Below are positions 36,142-47,913 of a DNA stretch of 64,000 nucleotides, in pieces. Below the pieces are notes generated by a model. That model ran no database searches, was not told where the DNA came from, and was given only the letters and a program-made list of their open reading frames with translations. The stretch covers positions 33,969,604 through 34,033,603 of the forward strand of contig NC_091138.1 of the NCBI RefSeq assembly GCF_041381155.1, given 5' to 3'. Origin of the DNA: Argopecten irradians (lineage: Eukaryota > Mollusca > Bivalvia > Pectinida > Pectinidae). The position numbers and the translations under genes are program-made. Numbering within the stretch: the first letter of the stretch is position 1; each line of letters starts with the position of its first letter.

Positions 36142-38235
36142 TCATTGCTTTTTGCCAATTGCTTTTGTCTTGCTGATTCCGTTTTCACTTTTGTCGGAAC
36201 TAGAAAGCGATCCTTTACAGGCACTTTTGATGATGCCTATACCCCAATGAACGTTCAATATATCTAACGGCAAATAGGTGAGTGTTATCATGTGGAGTCG
36301 ATTTCCTAGAATGGCAAAATCTTCCGACCTAATGCACGTAAAGGCGGTGTACCAATGAAATGGTATAGCAACGACCCTGGTTAACATGAAAGTGACGACC
36401 GCCATATGACGGTGCAGGACGTATACTGTACTGGATTTTTCAACGTTCGCTTTATCCAGCATCCACCTGAAATAAATACACATGTATGTATCCATGATGA
36501 AAAGCAATACACCATGAAAAACAAAAGAAATCCACTCAAAATGTGCATTGGTTAAGTTTGCAAAATTTTAATCTATTGAAAATACACTTCCTTTGTCAGT
36601 TCAGACAGGTTCTATTCAGAATATTTGGTGAAGTCAGCACATACAATATAAAGCGTTCAAAGTAAAACGAGATTTAACGAGAAATCATCTTTCGTAAGAA
36701 ATGAACATTATTTTTATCCATTTCAAAAGCTGTAAAAGCAAGAGGGTAGGTGCTAATGTGGTCTTATAAATAAAATATGTTATGAATAATAAAACTACCA
36801 CATGTTTAGGAATAGTGTGGAGAACACTGCCATTAGTCGAAGGTTGGCAAAATAGGACATTAAGCCGTAAGTCTGAAAAACAAAATGCCTGTTTTAAATG
36901 AGCTTCAAAGCGAAGTTGAATACGAGGTCACATAAGTTAAGACAGGGTCGATATTTTTGAAAGATTAATAGATTTTCAATAATGATATTATTTTAGTATT
37001 CACTCAGATTTTTACTTATAAGCAATACAGCATTGAAAAGTAATTTAACAATTCACTACATGGTTTCATGGTCAGCCTAACTATTTTGATTACCCACTAC
37101 CCCATAAGGATACTTTCAGCCGAATTTGGTTAAATTCCGAACATTGGTTTTCAAGGAATTTATTTTGTAAATTGATGACGGACGACGGACACCGGACGAC
37201 GAACGGTATGGCATAAGCTCACCTTCATGTGGTTTGCAAATGGATAAATGATGTTACTTCTAAGAAAACAGATAAATAATTTCATTTATTCAAATTGCCA
37301 AAACATCTAAGTAAAATACATGTTTTATTTTATTTAGCAATAGCCAACAATAAATTCGTGCACAATGATTCAGTGGGATTGCATACCTGCAGGTGTACAA
37401 ATATACAGTTTTGTATACTTGTACTAATCAAACGGATAAGATCACAGGACATGATCACAGGACTTTTACAAACACAGGTGAAAACATACAAGCAGCATTT
37501 TTTTCTTTTTTATAATCATACATATGACATATTGATAGAGATGATGTCAAACATTTAGATAATATACTAGTTCTATGAATAACTTAATTTAATTTCCATC
37601 CCGTATCAAACTAAGAACTTTACTGTAAACTCTAACGTATTTTCGCGATGATTAATTTCGCGTCTTTGTGCCCATCAACATTTTCATGCTAATCAACATT
37701 TTCGTGCCCATCAACATTTTTATGCCCATCAACATTTTGGTGCTCATCAACATTTTCGCGATCGATACAAAACTTACTGTATTGTACTCGTTGTGGAAAT
37801 TATTTTGCTGTTAGTAATTTTCGCGCGTTGTGATTCCCCGCGAAAAACGCGACATTCAAACACACGTGGAAATAAGTAAATTCACTGTGATTACAAATGA
37901 ATAAGTACTGGCTGCAAATGATGTCGGACAAAGCCATGAAATACCAGTTGAGTGGTTTGCCTAAACTGATCAAATATTTGAAACTGATCATTCTGGTTTA
38001 TCAGGACCCAATTTTACGAACACAACTTCGGGGAATTCTAATGAAAACATTATATATAAGAAGGAAATATCTACGTTATGGGGGCTTCTTTAAAATTTGT
38101 AATATAATACTTTTCTATGAATTTATTATGTACTTACAAAAACGTAATAGCCCGCAACAATGGAGGCTATGTGATGTATATAATACTTGACGGTGGTCAT
38201 AGTCTGCTTGTAATCCAATATTAGGGAGATTAAAT
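36142..38235 (-). CDS. TLCD4-like partial module D: exons 4, 5 and 6
   Basis: Exon 4 is 38138-38235 (98 nt, containing KYYIHHIASIVAGYYVF with the His pair), exon 5 is 36799-36872 (74 nt), exon 6 is 36142-36466 (325 nt, stop included). All splice sites are consensus-like and the three exons join in frame with each other and with exon 3 of gene E upstream. Exons 1-3 are missing between it and block III. Exon 6 reads KANVEKSS where C and E read KANVDKSS. As for module C, alternative-exon use is an inference that transcripts would have to show. Confidence 0.74.
37671..37760. repeat. 18-bp tandem repeat, five units (intron 4, module D)
   Basis: Units of CCCATCAACATTTTCATG type; exactly five copies. 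The paralogous site in gene E (43531-43638) has six. Confidence 0.95.
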
Positions 38236-38289
38236 CTGTATAACATTAAAACAGAAGTTAGGATACCCATATCACTGGCAGGTGTATTC

Positions 38290-38789
38290 CGTCTTTGCAT
38301 ATTACAGAGTTACTTCAATTGTGGGTAGTTATCCATTATGACGTCACTATTTTATAATTCATTTGTATTTGTTTTCATACTAAATCTGACTTTCTGATTG
38401 GCGGATACTGTTTCTTCATATACTATGAAGAAAAATTCCGAGAATGGCGCGAAAACCCGACATTATCATGACGTCACAATAGAGACGTCGACGTTGCGTA
38501 TTCTTTTAGAAAAAAATAATCCATTGGAAAACCAATGGAATCGTACGTTTAAACGTATTTTATGCTATCACATAGTCTGAAAAATTAATTATAAGCATTG
38601 ATGTCACTATTTTTTATAAATTTCATAGGGTTATATAATACCCCTATGAAGTTAAAAAATAGTGACATTAATGCTTAAGTGAGATAAACTCACGTCGTTT
38701 TCTTCCGAAAAGTGTGACATTACGCTTGAAACGCATGATGTCACAATCAATACCTACCAACAAGGGTAGATAACCCTGTAATATGTGAA
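38290..38789. mobile_element. MITE, TTGCGGGTAGGTAT family, with nested palindrome
   Basis: Ends TCTTTGCATATTACAGAGTT and GATAACCCTGTAATATGTG are inverted. A second palindrome at about 38585-38680 (AAGCATTGATGTCACTATTT mirrored by AAATAGTGACATTAATGCTT) is nested inside. The copy at 44170-44668 is its duplicate. Confidence 0.75.
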
Positions 38790-39909
38790 AGTATAATTTT
38801 TCATCACCGTTTATAAGTTTCTGTGGTTTTCTTCAAACACAACATTTTTTGTCAATACATTGTACTTGTAAATCAAACCCCAGCTGTTAAAATACAAGAT
38901 AACTTCCTGTTGATCATGATTCTAAACACTGGTCGAATTTGAATGGACATAAGATGAAATCAAATCGTTTCACGAAGGAAGCAACTCAGAATCAAAATGC
39001 TTGCATATCGCATACTCTGTGGTATCTTGTTATGAATATTATTATGTTATTTAATATTATGAATCGCCGCCAATCAAAAAACGAAGTGTTTCATGTTACT
39101 GAGGCCACTCTTGAAAAATTACTAATAAGACATCTCGAAAAATTATTCGGTTTTTGAAATCAAAGACAGTCAGTCGATGGTTATGTATGTTTCAATCAAT
39201 ACTGAACTTTCAAATGATTTAAGGGTGAAAAGGAACCTACATCAGAAATAAGTTTCTACTTTCCATCTCATTATATAATCACTTTATATTCGAGAGAAAT
39301 GCCTGGGGCAATTGCCTGTCAATCACTTTATATTCGGGAGTAACGCCTGGGGCAATTGCCTGTCAATCACTTTAAATTCAAATGTTACGCAAATAAATGT
39401 ACAAAAGGTCTGTGTGAATGCACGATTACAAGTAAGAGCCCTTGAATCGCAAATATAATAATTCGCGAATATGTGTAAAAATGAAAACGCGAAATATTGT
39501 ATACGCAAAAATCAACAGTTTACAGTAAATATCTGATAAAAAACTTCTGCGTTGAATAGCGTAAGATCGGACAAACTACCAATTCATTATGAACTCATAC
39601 GCTGAAGTCGCGGAAAGTGATCATATGGCTCCACCGCTAACAGGAGCAGGCAAATAAGTAGTATTCTTCAGTTTTAAAAGGTTTTTTTTACACTATTACC
39701 ACTATTTAAAAGTTTGAACTTATTATTTTATTTTTAGATAAAAATGTATAAATAAAAAATTGCGTGCCGAAAACATTCCTATAAGGAAAATAAATTATTT
39801 TATATTATTTTCTATGTCAATTCGACATATATATATACACACGACTAAACACCAATTATTGTTTAAACGATCAGTATCGTTTATGCTCTGTTAATCATAA
39901 TTCTGTAGG

Positions 39910-40325
39910 GTGAGGGATTCATATAAGTTGGAAAACTTGTGCCCAATACTCACTGTAGATGTTTTCGTTCTGAGATGTTTATTATCATTTTGATTGAGGT
40001 ACGTGTATCTATAATTATAAATAAGAACTGTAGATGTTTTCGTTCTGAGATGTTTATGATTATTTTCATTGGGATTCATGTACATTGTATATACAATTAT
40101 AGATAAACTGTAGATATGTTCGTTCTGAGATATTTATGATTATTTTCATCGAGATTCATGTATCTACAATTATAAACAAGGATTGTAGATGTTTTCGTTC
40201 TTAGATATTTATGATTATTTTCATTGGGATTCATGTATCTACAATTATAAACAAGGAATGAAGATGTTTTCGTTCTGAGATGTTTATGATTATTTTCATT
40301 GAGATTCATATATCTACAATTTTAA
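39910..40325. repeat. About 75-bp tandem repeat (block III)
   Basis: Duplicate of the array at 31990-32395, with small differences such as an extra ACATTGT. Confidence 0.92.
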
Positions 40326-40419
40326 ACAAAGTTATCTACATATATTGCTCAGGTATGGGTTATTGATTTTTTCAAGTATGCGATGCGAGTCAACAACATG
40401 GCTAGATCGTTTTCATTAT

Positions 40420-40610
40420 TTTAGCTGGTTCAGGTGTTCAACATCATCTGGGTTTCGCGTTCAAATCCCAAGTCGAACAGAGCTGTCAGGTACTGACCGT
40501 AGATGATCGCTGTTTTTTCTCCGGGGATTCATACTTTCTTCCACCCCCTAAACCTGACTGTCCTTTAATGATCATGCTTGTTAATAGTACGTAAATCCCT
40601 TTTCCCCCAT
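40420..40610 (+). mobile_element. tRNA-headed SINE fragment (block III)
   Basis: Duplicate of 32490-32680 with scattered substitutions; B-box-like GTTCAAATCCC and tail TGATCATGCTTGTTAATAGT retained. Confidence 0.62.
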
Positions 40611-41961
40611 ATCGATTACACCGGCACATATAGTCCTTTGAATAATAACGATTTAGAGAAGATAAGGAAAGTGAACACATCTTTGGTGTATTATCAGTTA
40701 GCAATGAGAGGTCAAAGTACAAAACAGCTGGGCTTATGCTTAAAATTTATATTTAAAATACCGTAAATGGGAAATCAATCAAGATCTAGACACGAATACA
40801 CTGTATATACTCATAAAGCAATAAGGTGCCTTATTTTTCATAAAACAAGGCAAACTATGTTGTATTCTTGGTTCAAGTTTTCATTACTTTGTGAACATGA
40901 TAGAACTGAATGTTTTCCTTATTTTCTTTATGTTTTCAGTTGTAGTAACAAGATGTCCCTCCGTAACTGTGTCGGTATTGTTTAATATTGCATACGTACA
41001 GTTTACAAGTGTTTCTTATAGTGCGTTGTCATATGACATAGGATATCGTCGAAATATATGTAGTACAAAAAGGGTTATTTGTATACCAAGAATTTATAAG
41101 ATTTCCAGTTTATTTTAATGTCACCTGGTATCAGTAACATAAATTTTAGGTCATCACTGAGATAGGTAATGATAGATTGGTTTATTTTTTACATTAAGAA
41201 AAAAAATCAGATCTAATTATTTTATCCTTTTAAAGTTAGTTAATTGAATATGTATGTACAGTTGTAATTAAAACGTATCAAACGAAATTAGATTCGGTTA
41301 TTTTTGACATAAATGTACATCTATATAGGTAGCGTGACATTTAGAGAAAAAATCAAAAGTATTTATCTAAAGTTTTTAAAGTTACTTAACGAATATTTAT
41401 GTACATTTGTTTTTAAAACCCGTCAAAAAAAACCCGCTAGGTAATGATAGATCCGGTTGATTTTTACATAAATGTATATCTGCATAGATAGCGTGATATT
41501 TAGAAAAGAGTCAATACTATTAAAGTTACTTAGATGATTAGGCCTATTAATGTACATATTTATGGAATTAAAAAGCATCTGGAAATAGCAAAAGATGTGT
41601 TTTAAAATCTACATATTGAATCCTTAAAACATCATGATGAATATGAATAGGAATTTGTACTGTTTTTTTTTTAATTTTTTTTTTGTAAGTTGCACATTAA
41701 ATTCAGTAACAAACGACGTCGATAAGTACCAAAATTCTGTGTTGTAACATTTCCGTATCCTCTATTTACGAGGTCCCAGTGCAATTGTCTTAAGTTCGTT
41801 TTCGTCATTACTTTTTATTTGAGGCTGATTGATGCCAACAATTTAGATAAAAATGAAGAACGCTGGTTTTGAAAGGTATTAAAATGCATATACAGTATAT
41901 ATAAATGGCATACATATTGGTAATTCATATTCAATTAATGGTGGCAAAGTTTTCAAATTTT

Positions 41962-44900
41962 TCATTGCTTTTTGCCAATTGCTTTTGTCTTGCTGATTCC
42001 GTTTTCACTTTTGTCCGAACTAGAAAGCGATCCTTTGCAGGCACTTTTGATGATGCCTATACCCCAATGAACGTTCAATATATCTAACGGCAAATAGGTG
42101 AGTGTTATCATGTGGAGTCGATTTCCTAGAACGGCAAAATCTTCCGACCTAATGCACGTATAGGCGGTGTACCAATGAAATGGTATAGCAACGACCCTGG
42201 TTAACATGAAAGTGACGATCGCCATATGACGGTGCAGGACGTATACTGTACTGGATTTGTCAACGTTCGCTTTATCTAGCATCCACCTGAAATAAATACA
42301 CATGTATGTATCCATGATGAAATGCAATACACCATGAAAAACAAAATAACAAAAGAAATCCACTCAAAATGTGCATTGGTTAAGTTTGCAAAATTTTAAT
42401 CTATTGAAAATACACTTCCTTTGTCAGTTCTTACAGGTTCTATTTAGAATATTTGGAGAAGTCAGCACATACAATATAAAGCGTTCAAAGTAAAACGAGA
42501 TTTAACGAGAAACCATCTTTCGTAAGAAATGAACATTATTTTTATCCATTTCAAAAGCTGTAAAAGCAAGAGGATAGGTGCTAATATGGTCTAATAAATA
42601 AAATATGTTATGAATAATAAAATTACCATATGTTTAGGAATAGTGTGGAGAACACTGCCATTAGTCGAAGATTGGCAAAATAGGACATTAAGCCGTAAGT
42701 CTGAAAAACAAAATGCCTGTTTTAAATGAGCTTCAAAGCGAAGTTGAAAACGAGGTCACATAAGTTAAGACAGGGTCGATATTTTTGAAAGATTAACATA
42801 ATTTAATAATGATATTATTTGAGAATTCAATCAGATTTTTACTTATAAGCAACACAGCATTGAAAAGAAATTTAACAATTCACTACATGGTTTCATGGTC
42901 AGTCCAAACATTTTGATTACACACCACCCCATTAGGATACTTCCAGCCGAATTTGGTTAAATTCCGAACATTGGTTTTCAAGGAATTTTTTTGTAAATTG
43001 ATGACGGACGACGGACGACGGACAACGGACGACGAACGGTATGGCATAAGCTCACCTTCATTTGGTTTGCAAATGGATAAATGATGTTACTTCTAAGAAA
43101 ACAGATAAATAATTTCATTTATTCAAATTGCCAAAACATCTAAGTAAAATACATGTTTTATTTTATTTAGCAATAGCCAACAATAAATTCGTGCACAATG
43201 ATTATATGATTTAGACAAAGGCGTGCTTCAGTGGGATTGCATACCTGCAGGTGTACAAATATACAGTTTTGTATACTTGTATTAATCAAACGGATAAGAT
43301 CACAGGACATGATCACAGGACTTTTACAAACACAGGTGAAAACATACAAGCAGCATTTTTTTCTTTTTTTTATAATCATGCATATGACATATTGATAGAG
43401 ATGATGTCAAACATTTAGATAATATACTAGTTCTATGAATAACTTAATTTAATTTCCATCCCGTATCAAACTAAGAACTTTACTGTAAACTCTAACGTAT
43501 TTTCGCGATGATTAATTTCGCGTCTTTGTGCCCATCAACATTTTCATGCCCATCAACATTTTCATGCTAATCAACATTTTCGTGCCCATCAACATTTTTA
43601 TGCCCATCAACATTTTGGTGCTCATCAACATTTTCGCGATCGACACAAAACTTACTGTATTGTACTCGTTGTGGAAATTCTTTTGCTGTTAGTAATTTTC
43701 GCGAGTTGTGATTCCCCGCGAAAAATGCGACATTCAAACACACGTGGAAATAAGTAAATTCACAGTGATTACAAATGAATAAGTACTGGCTGCAAATGAT
43801 GTCGGACAAAGCCATGAAATACCAGTTGAGTGGTTTGCCTAAACTGATTAAATATTTGAAACTGATCATTCTGGTTTATCAGGACCCAATTTTACGAACA
43901 CAACTTCGGGGAATTCTAATGGAAACATTATATATAAGAAGGAAATATCTACGTTATGGGGGCTTCTTTAAAATTTGTAATATAATACTTTTCTATGAAT
44001 TTATTATGTACTTACAAAAACGTAATAGCCCGCAACAATGGAGGCTATGTGATGTATATAATACTTGACGGTGGTCATAGTCTGCTTGTAATCCAATATT
44101 AGGGAGATTAAATCTGTATAACATTAAAACAGAAGTTAGGATACCCATATCACTGGCAGGTGTATTCCGTCTTTGCATATTACAGAGTTACCTCAATTGT
44201 GGGTAGTTATCCATTATGACGTCACTATTTTATAATCAATTTGTATTTGTTTTCATACTAAATCTGACTTTCTGATTGGCGGATACTGTTTCTTCATATA
44301 CTGTGAAGAAAAATTCCGAGAATGGCGCGAAAACCCGACATTATCATGACGTCACAATAGAGACGTCGACGTTGCGTATTCATTTAGAAAAAAAATAATC
44401 CATTGGAAAACCAATGGAATCGTACGTTTAAACGTATTTTATGCTATCACATAGTCTGAAAAATTAATTATAAGCATTGATGTCACTATTTTTTATAAAT
44501 TTCATAGGGTTATATAATACCCCTATGAAGTTAAAAAATAGTGACATTAATGCTTAAGTGAGATAAACTCACGTCGTTTTCCTCCGAAAAGTGTGACATT
44601 ACGCTTGAAACGCATGATGTCACAATCAATACCTACCAACAAGGGCAGATAACCCTGTAGTATGTGAAAGTATAATGTTTCATCACCGTTTATAAGTTTC
44701 TGTGGTTTTTCTTCAAACACAACATTTTTTGTCAATACATTGTACTTGTAAATCAAACCCCAGCTGCTTAAATACAAGATAACTTCCTGTTGATCATGAT
44801 TCTAAACACTGGTCGAATTTCAATCGACATAAGATGAAATCAAATCGTTTCACGAAGGAAGCAACTCAGAATCAGAATGCTTGCATATCGCATACTCTGT

Positions 44901-46583
44901 GGTATCTTGTTATGAATATTATTATGTTATTTAATATTATGAATCGCCGCCAATCAAAAAACGAAGTGTTTCATGTTACTGAGGCCACTCTTGAAAAATT
45001 ACTAAAAAGACATCCTCGATACTCCAGGACTTCCGATCACTTACGATCTCTACACCCCTGGACTATCTCATAGTGAAATTGAAGGCAGCTCAGCGGGAAA
45101 CATTTGACCAATCACAGGCTAGCAAATATTTCATTTGAAGATTACAGAGAGAGCGACGCCTAACATCAAAGCCACAGAGTCAACCACAGTGTACCGTTAT
45201 ACGGCTCTTTTGATGTACATTACAGGACTAAATTACCTGTTCTATTCTGTTGCCTCCAGTTTTACTATGAGATAGTCCAGGGGTGTAGAGATCGTAAGTG
45301 ATCGGAACCCCTGGAATATCGAGGATGCTAATAAGACATCTCGAAAAATTATTCGGTTTTTGAAATCAAAGACAGTCAGTCGATGGTTATGTATGTTTCA
45401 CTCAATGCTGAACTTTCAAATGATTTAAGAGTGAAAAGAAACCTACATCAGAAATAAGTTTCTACTTTCCATCTCATTATATTCAATGTAAAATGTACTA
45501 ACCTGCTATGAAAAAGCCTGTTACCACGGCATAATTCATTCTTATCAACGGACGGTCACTCCTTAAAAAATGAGTGAGAGTGTCAGAATTTAAATTGATT
45601 AATTTATTTTTCGGAAAAATACCGTCGATACTGCAGTATTAAAAGTTTGCAAACAACGATAAGATAATCATTGTTTATTGAAGATTATTAAACTTCATGA
45701 TAAGGCCCATAATTCATACATAAGTTTTTTCCCCCTAATCCAATACATATCACTCCGCCTTTTGTAACGCCATCTCTGATTGGCTAAATCAAACCACGAG
45801 AACAGGAGATTCCCCGATGCATATTCATCATCTGTACTAATCAGTCCCGTTATCATATACTTACCATACAGGATCGTTGCTTACCACTTCATCGTACAGT
45901 AAAGTGTAAAACCAGATCACAATCACCAGGACGGAATGGTAACATGATACAAATCTGAAAGTTTATAAAACATGTCTCTGATCTCAAAGCAAACAGTCAA
46001 ATATGAACATTTTTAAATCTTGTATGGTATTACAGCAATATTGATGTCAACATTTAAAGGTTACTGTGGTCATGCATGTGCATGTGTCGTAGTGTTGCGA
46101 TAGGTCTACAAGGGACATCACCTCTGATTGGCCGATATAACGAAGTAATAATTCATAAAAGGAAAACGCCTTTTCTGATTGGATGAAATAGGGATGTAAT
46201 CATTTAAAAATAACGACGTCGGCACTCATTGGTTGATATAGCGGTGTAAATGTAATTCATTTTGTCATGTCGTTTTTAAAATGAATTACAGGGATTGATA
46301 TAACTATTTTTTAAATTCATTGGGTTTGCAAAAGTTTGCAGATAATTTTCCATCCCCTGTGAAATAAAAAAAAATAGTAACGTCAATTCTTTAAAATATA
46401 AATTACTTACCGAAAATTCCAGTTATGCTTGTCTTGTAGAGTAAGGTTTATGTAGGATTTTGAGATCTTCGTGGAAATCACAGGAAATATCTTTCTGTGA
46501 AGAACAATAGTCACACAAAAAGATACGATAACCACAGGGTAATATGTCCACTCAAACACCATTCCTCTGTCTATTGTACTCAT
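41962..46583 (-). CDS. TLC-domain protein, TLCD4/TMEM56-like, gene E
   Basis: Six coding exons: 46411-46583, 45865-45954, 45503-45561, 44016-44113, 42627-42700, 41962-42286, giving 272 residues. Start MSTIDRGMVFEWTYY; exons 1-5 have the same lengths as in genes A and B. TLC landmarks: FVSCYHSVLVIVIWFYTLLY, DEVVSNDPVW, KYYIHHIASIVAGYYVF, YFANLRLMAVFSTLFLNIWW and LDILNVHWGIGIIKSA. The polar tail is Ser/Lys rich. Intron 4 holds an 18-bp tandem repeat. A MITE at 45011-45327 lies in intron 3. Two partial copies of the 3' exons (modules D and C) lie downstream in the same orientation. It stands head to head with the secreted cysteine-rich gene, 1.3 kb apart. Confidence 0.9.
43531..43638. repeat. 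18-bp tandem repeat, six units (intron 4, gene E)
   Basis: Same CCCATCAACATTTTCATG-type unit as at 37671-37760 but with one more copy. Confidence 0.95.
44170..44668. mobile_element. MITE, TTGCGGGTAGGTAT family (block III copy)
   Basis: Duplicate of the element at 38290-38789, with the same nested palindrome; inserted before the segmental duplication because both blocks carry it. Confidence 0.75.
45011..45327. mobile_element. Palindromic MITE, CATCCTCGAT family (copy 4, with empty-site paralogue)
   Basis: 317 bp, ends CATCCTCGATACTCCAGGAC and GGAATATCGAGGATG. The flanks CTAAAAAGA and CTAATAAGA are a 9-bp duplication with one mismatch. The paralogous site in block II (about 39121-39135) reads CTAATAAGACATCTCG without the element, so the insertion postdates the block duplication. 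Confidence 0.9.
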
Positions 46584-46799
46584 GATTGTACGTTTCTACA
46601 CGAAAAAAACTCGTATCAAACAAAAAAAGTAAAAAGTACAGGATGTATTACAAGTTTTCAAATGTTGACCATTCCCATCAAAAATGTTAATCACAAAGTT
46701 CATCTTGCCCATGCCAGACATTTTAAGCTAGACTATGGTTCACGACTCTCTCCCTTTTAGAAACATTATTAAATATTTTTTTAAACAATAATAACATAA

Positions 46800-47005
46800 G
46801 AAATATATATGATGACCTAAGATAAGGTTACAGCACTAAATATATGAAGAAAAAAAACCCAAACAATTAAATTGTTCAGAAATAAGTCGCACTACCTTTC
46901 CAAGACGACTATTAATTTTAAAATTGGAATGTAAAACGAGATTGATAATTTTTTGAGTCGTAAAAGTAATTAGTTTACCGTTAATACTTCTGAACAATTT
47001 AATTA
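46800..47005. repeat. Inverted repeat of the CACTACCTTTCC family
   Basis: Arms CAATTAAATTGTTCAGAAAT and TTCTGAACAATTTAATT enclose CACTACCTTTCC. Similar phrases in the opposite orientation lie at about 54890-55225 (AAATCGTTCAGAAG, GGAAAGGTAGTGGGCC). Likely a MITE family. Confidence 0.6.
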
Positions 47006-47439
47006 AAATTGATTAAATGTTAATCATCATATCGTGGTTTGTGCTGTTTCCCACCGGCGTCCTAATTACCTTGCGTTAGTTGATCAACCGAGCTTTCCAT
47101 TTGGCAACGACCCGCAATGCACCCTGGGAGAGATTTCCACTTAGGTGTTCCATTTGTGGGTTCATAACAGTGGTTTACCGGTAAGTGGTTCGATTCTTGA
47201 AGCGTACCACTTGGATCCAAGATGGCGATCCGATGTATTACATAATTGTCATCCAAATTTTCTTTTCGATGAAAACAATACTTAATAGAGTTATATCATA
47301 TATGTTATATTTGATTTAATGCATATTCAAATATATTTTGAAACTTTTTGGGTATTGCTTTTATATCTGTAATGCTATTAAGATAGAAAATAACTATTTC
47401 TTTTCGGAAAGATAGTGAGCTTATAATGACTGCATTTGC

Positions 47440-47640
47440 ATACGACCACCATGGCCGAGTTGACATAACACTATTAATCACCCGTCACCCACCTCTTGGT
47501 TTCGAGTTGGAATCCCACGTGAGGCATTGACCAGTAGCTTTTTCTCAGGGTGTTCCCGCTTTCCTCCACCGCCTAAATCTGGCACTTCTTTACATGACCC
47601 TAGCTGTTAGTATGTAAAACAAATATAAACTTAATATTGT
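47440..47640 (+). mobile_element. tRNA-headed SINE fragment
   Basis: Contains GGTTTCGAGTTGGAATCCCA (B-box-like), TTTTTCTCAGGGTGTTCCCG, CTTTCCTCCACCGCCTAA and the tail TGACCCTAGCTGTTAGTATG. Same motif order as the copies in blocks I and III. Confidence 0.65.
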
Positions 47641-47913
47641 TATTGAAATTGTGACAATAACGATTCGTAAAAAATAAAGAAAGATTACACATTGTTAACT
47701 CTGCTTTGTAAAAAAATTAATCCGAGGTTAGTGTGTACAAAACAGCTGGACTGATGCTTACAGTTTAGACGATCATTTCTAATATTATATACGGAAAAAT
47801 CAATCAAGATATAGACTCAAAGATTTTCTCATAAAGCAATATGTTGCAATCTTCTAAACAAAACAGCTCGATTGTTGACAGTTTTCACTGTATGTTTGAT
47901 TTTCTCCTTGAGT

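Larger units (their letters stand above)
35386..39277. repeat. Segmental duplication block II (parts b+c)
   Basis: Part b (35386 to about 37505) repeats 33258-35380. Part c (about 37506-39277) matches 43372-45480 and carries TLCD4 exon 4. At 39277/39278 the sequence jumps back to the start of part a (AATCACTTTATATTCGAGAG). Confidence 0.88.
39278..45480. repeat. Segmental duplication block III (parts a+b+c)
   Basis: Contains part a (39278 to about 41215), part b (to about 43371) and part c (to 45480), then continues into unique sequence with exons 3, 2 and 1 of gene E. It is the only block attached to a promoter end, so it is likely the ancestral arrangement. Confidence 0.85.
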
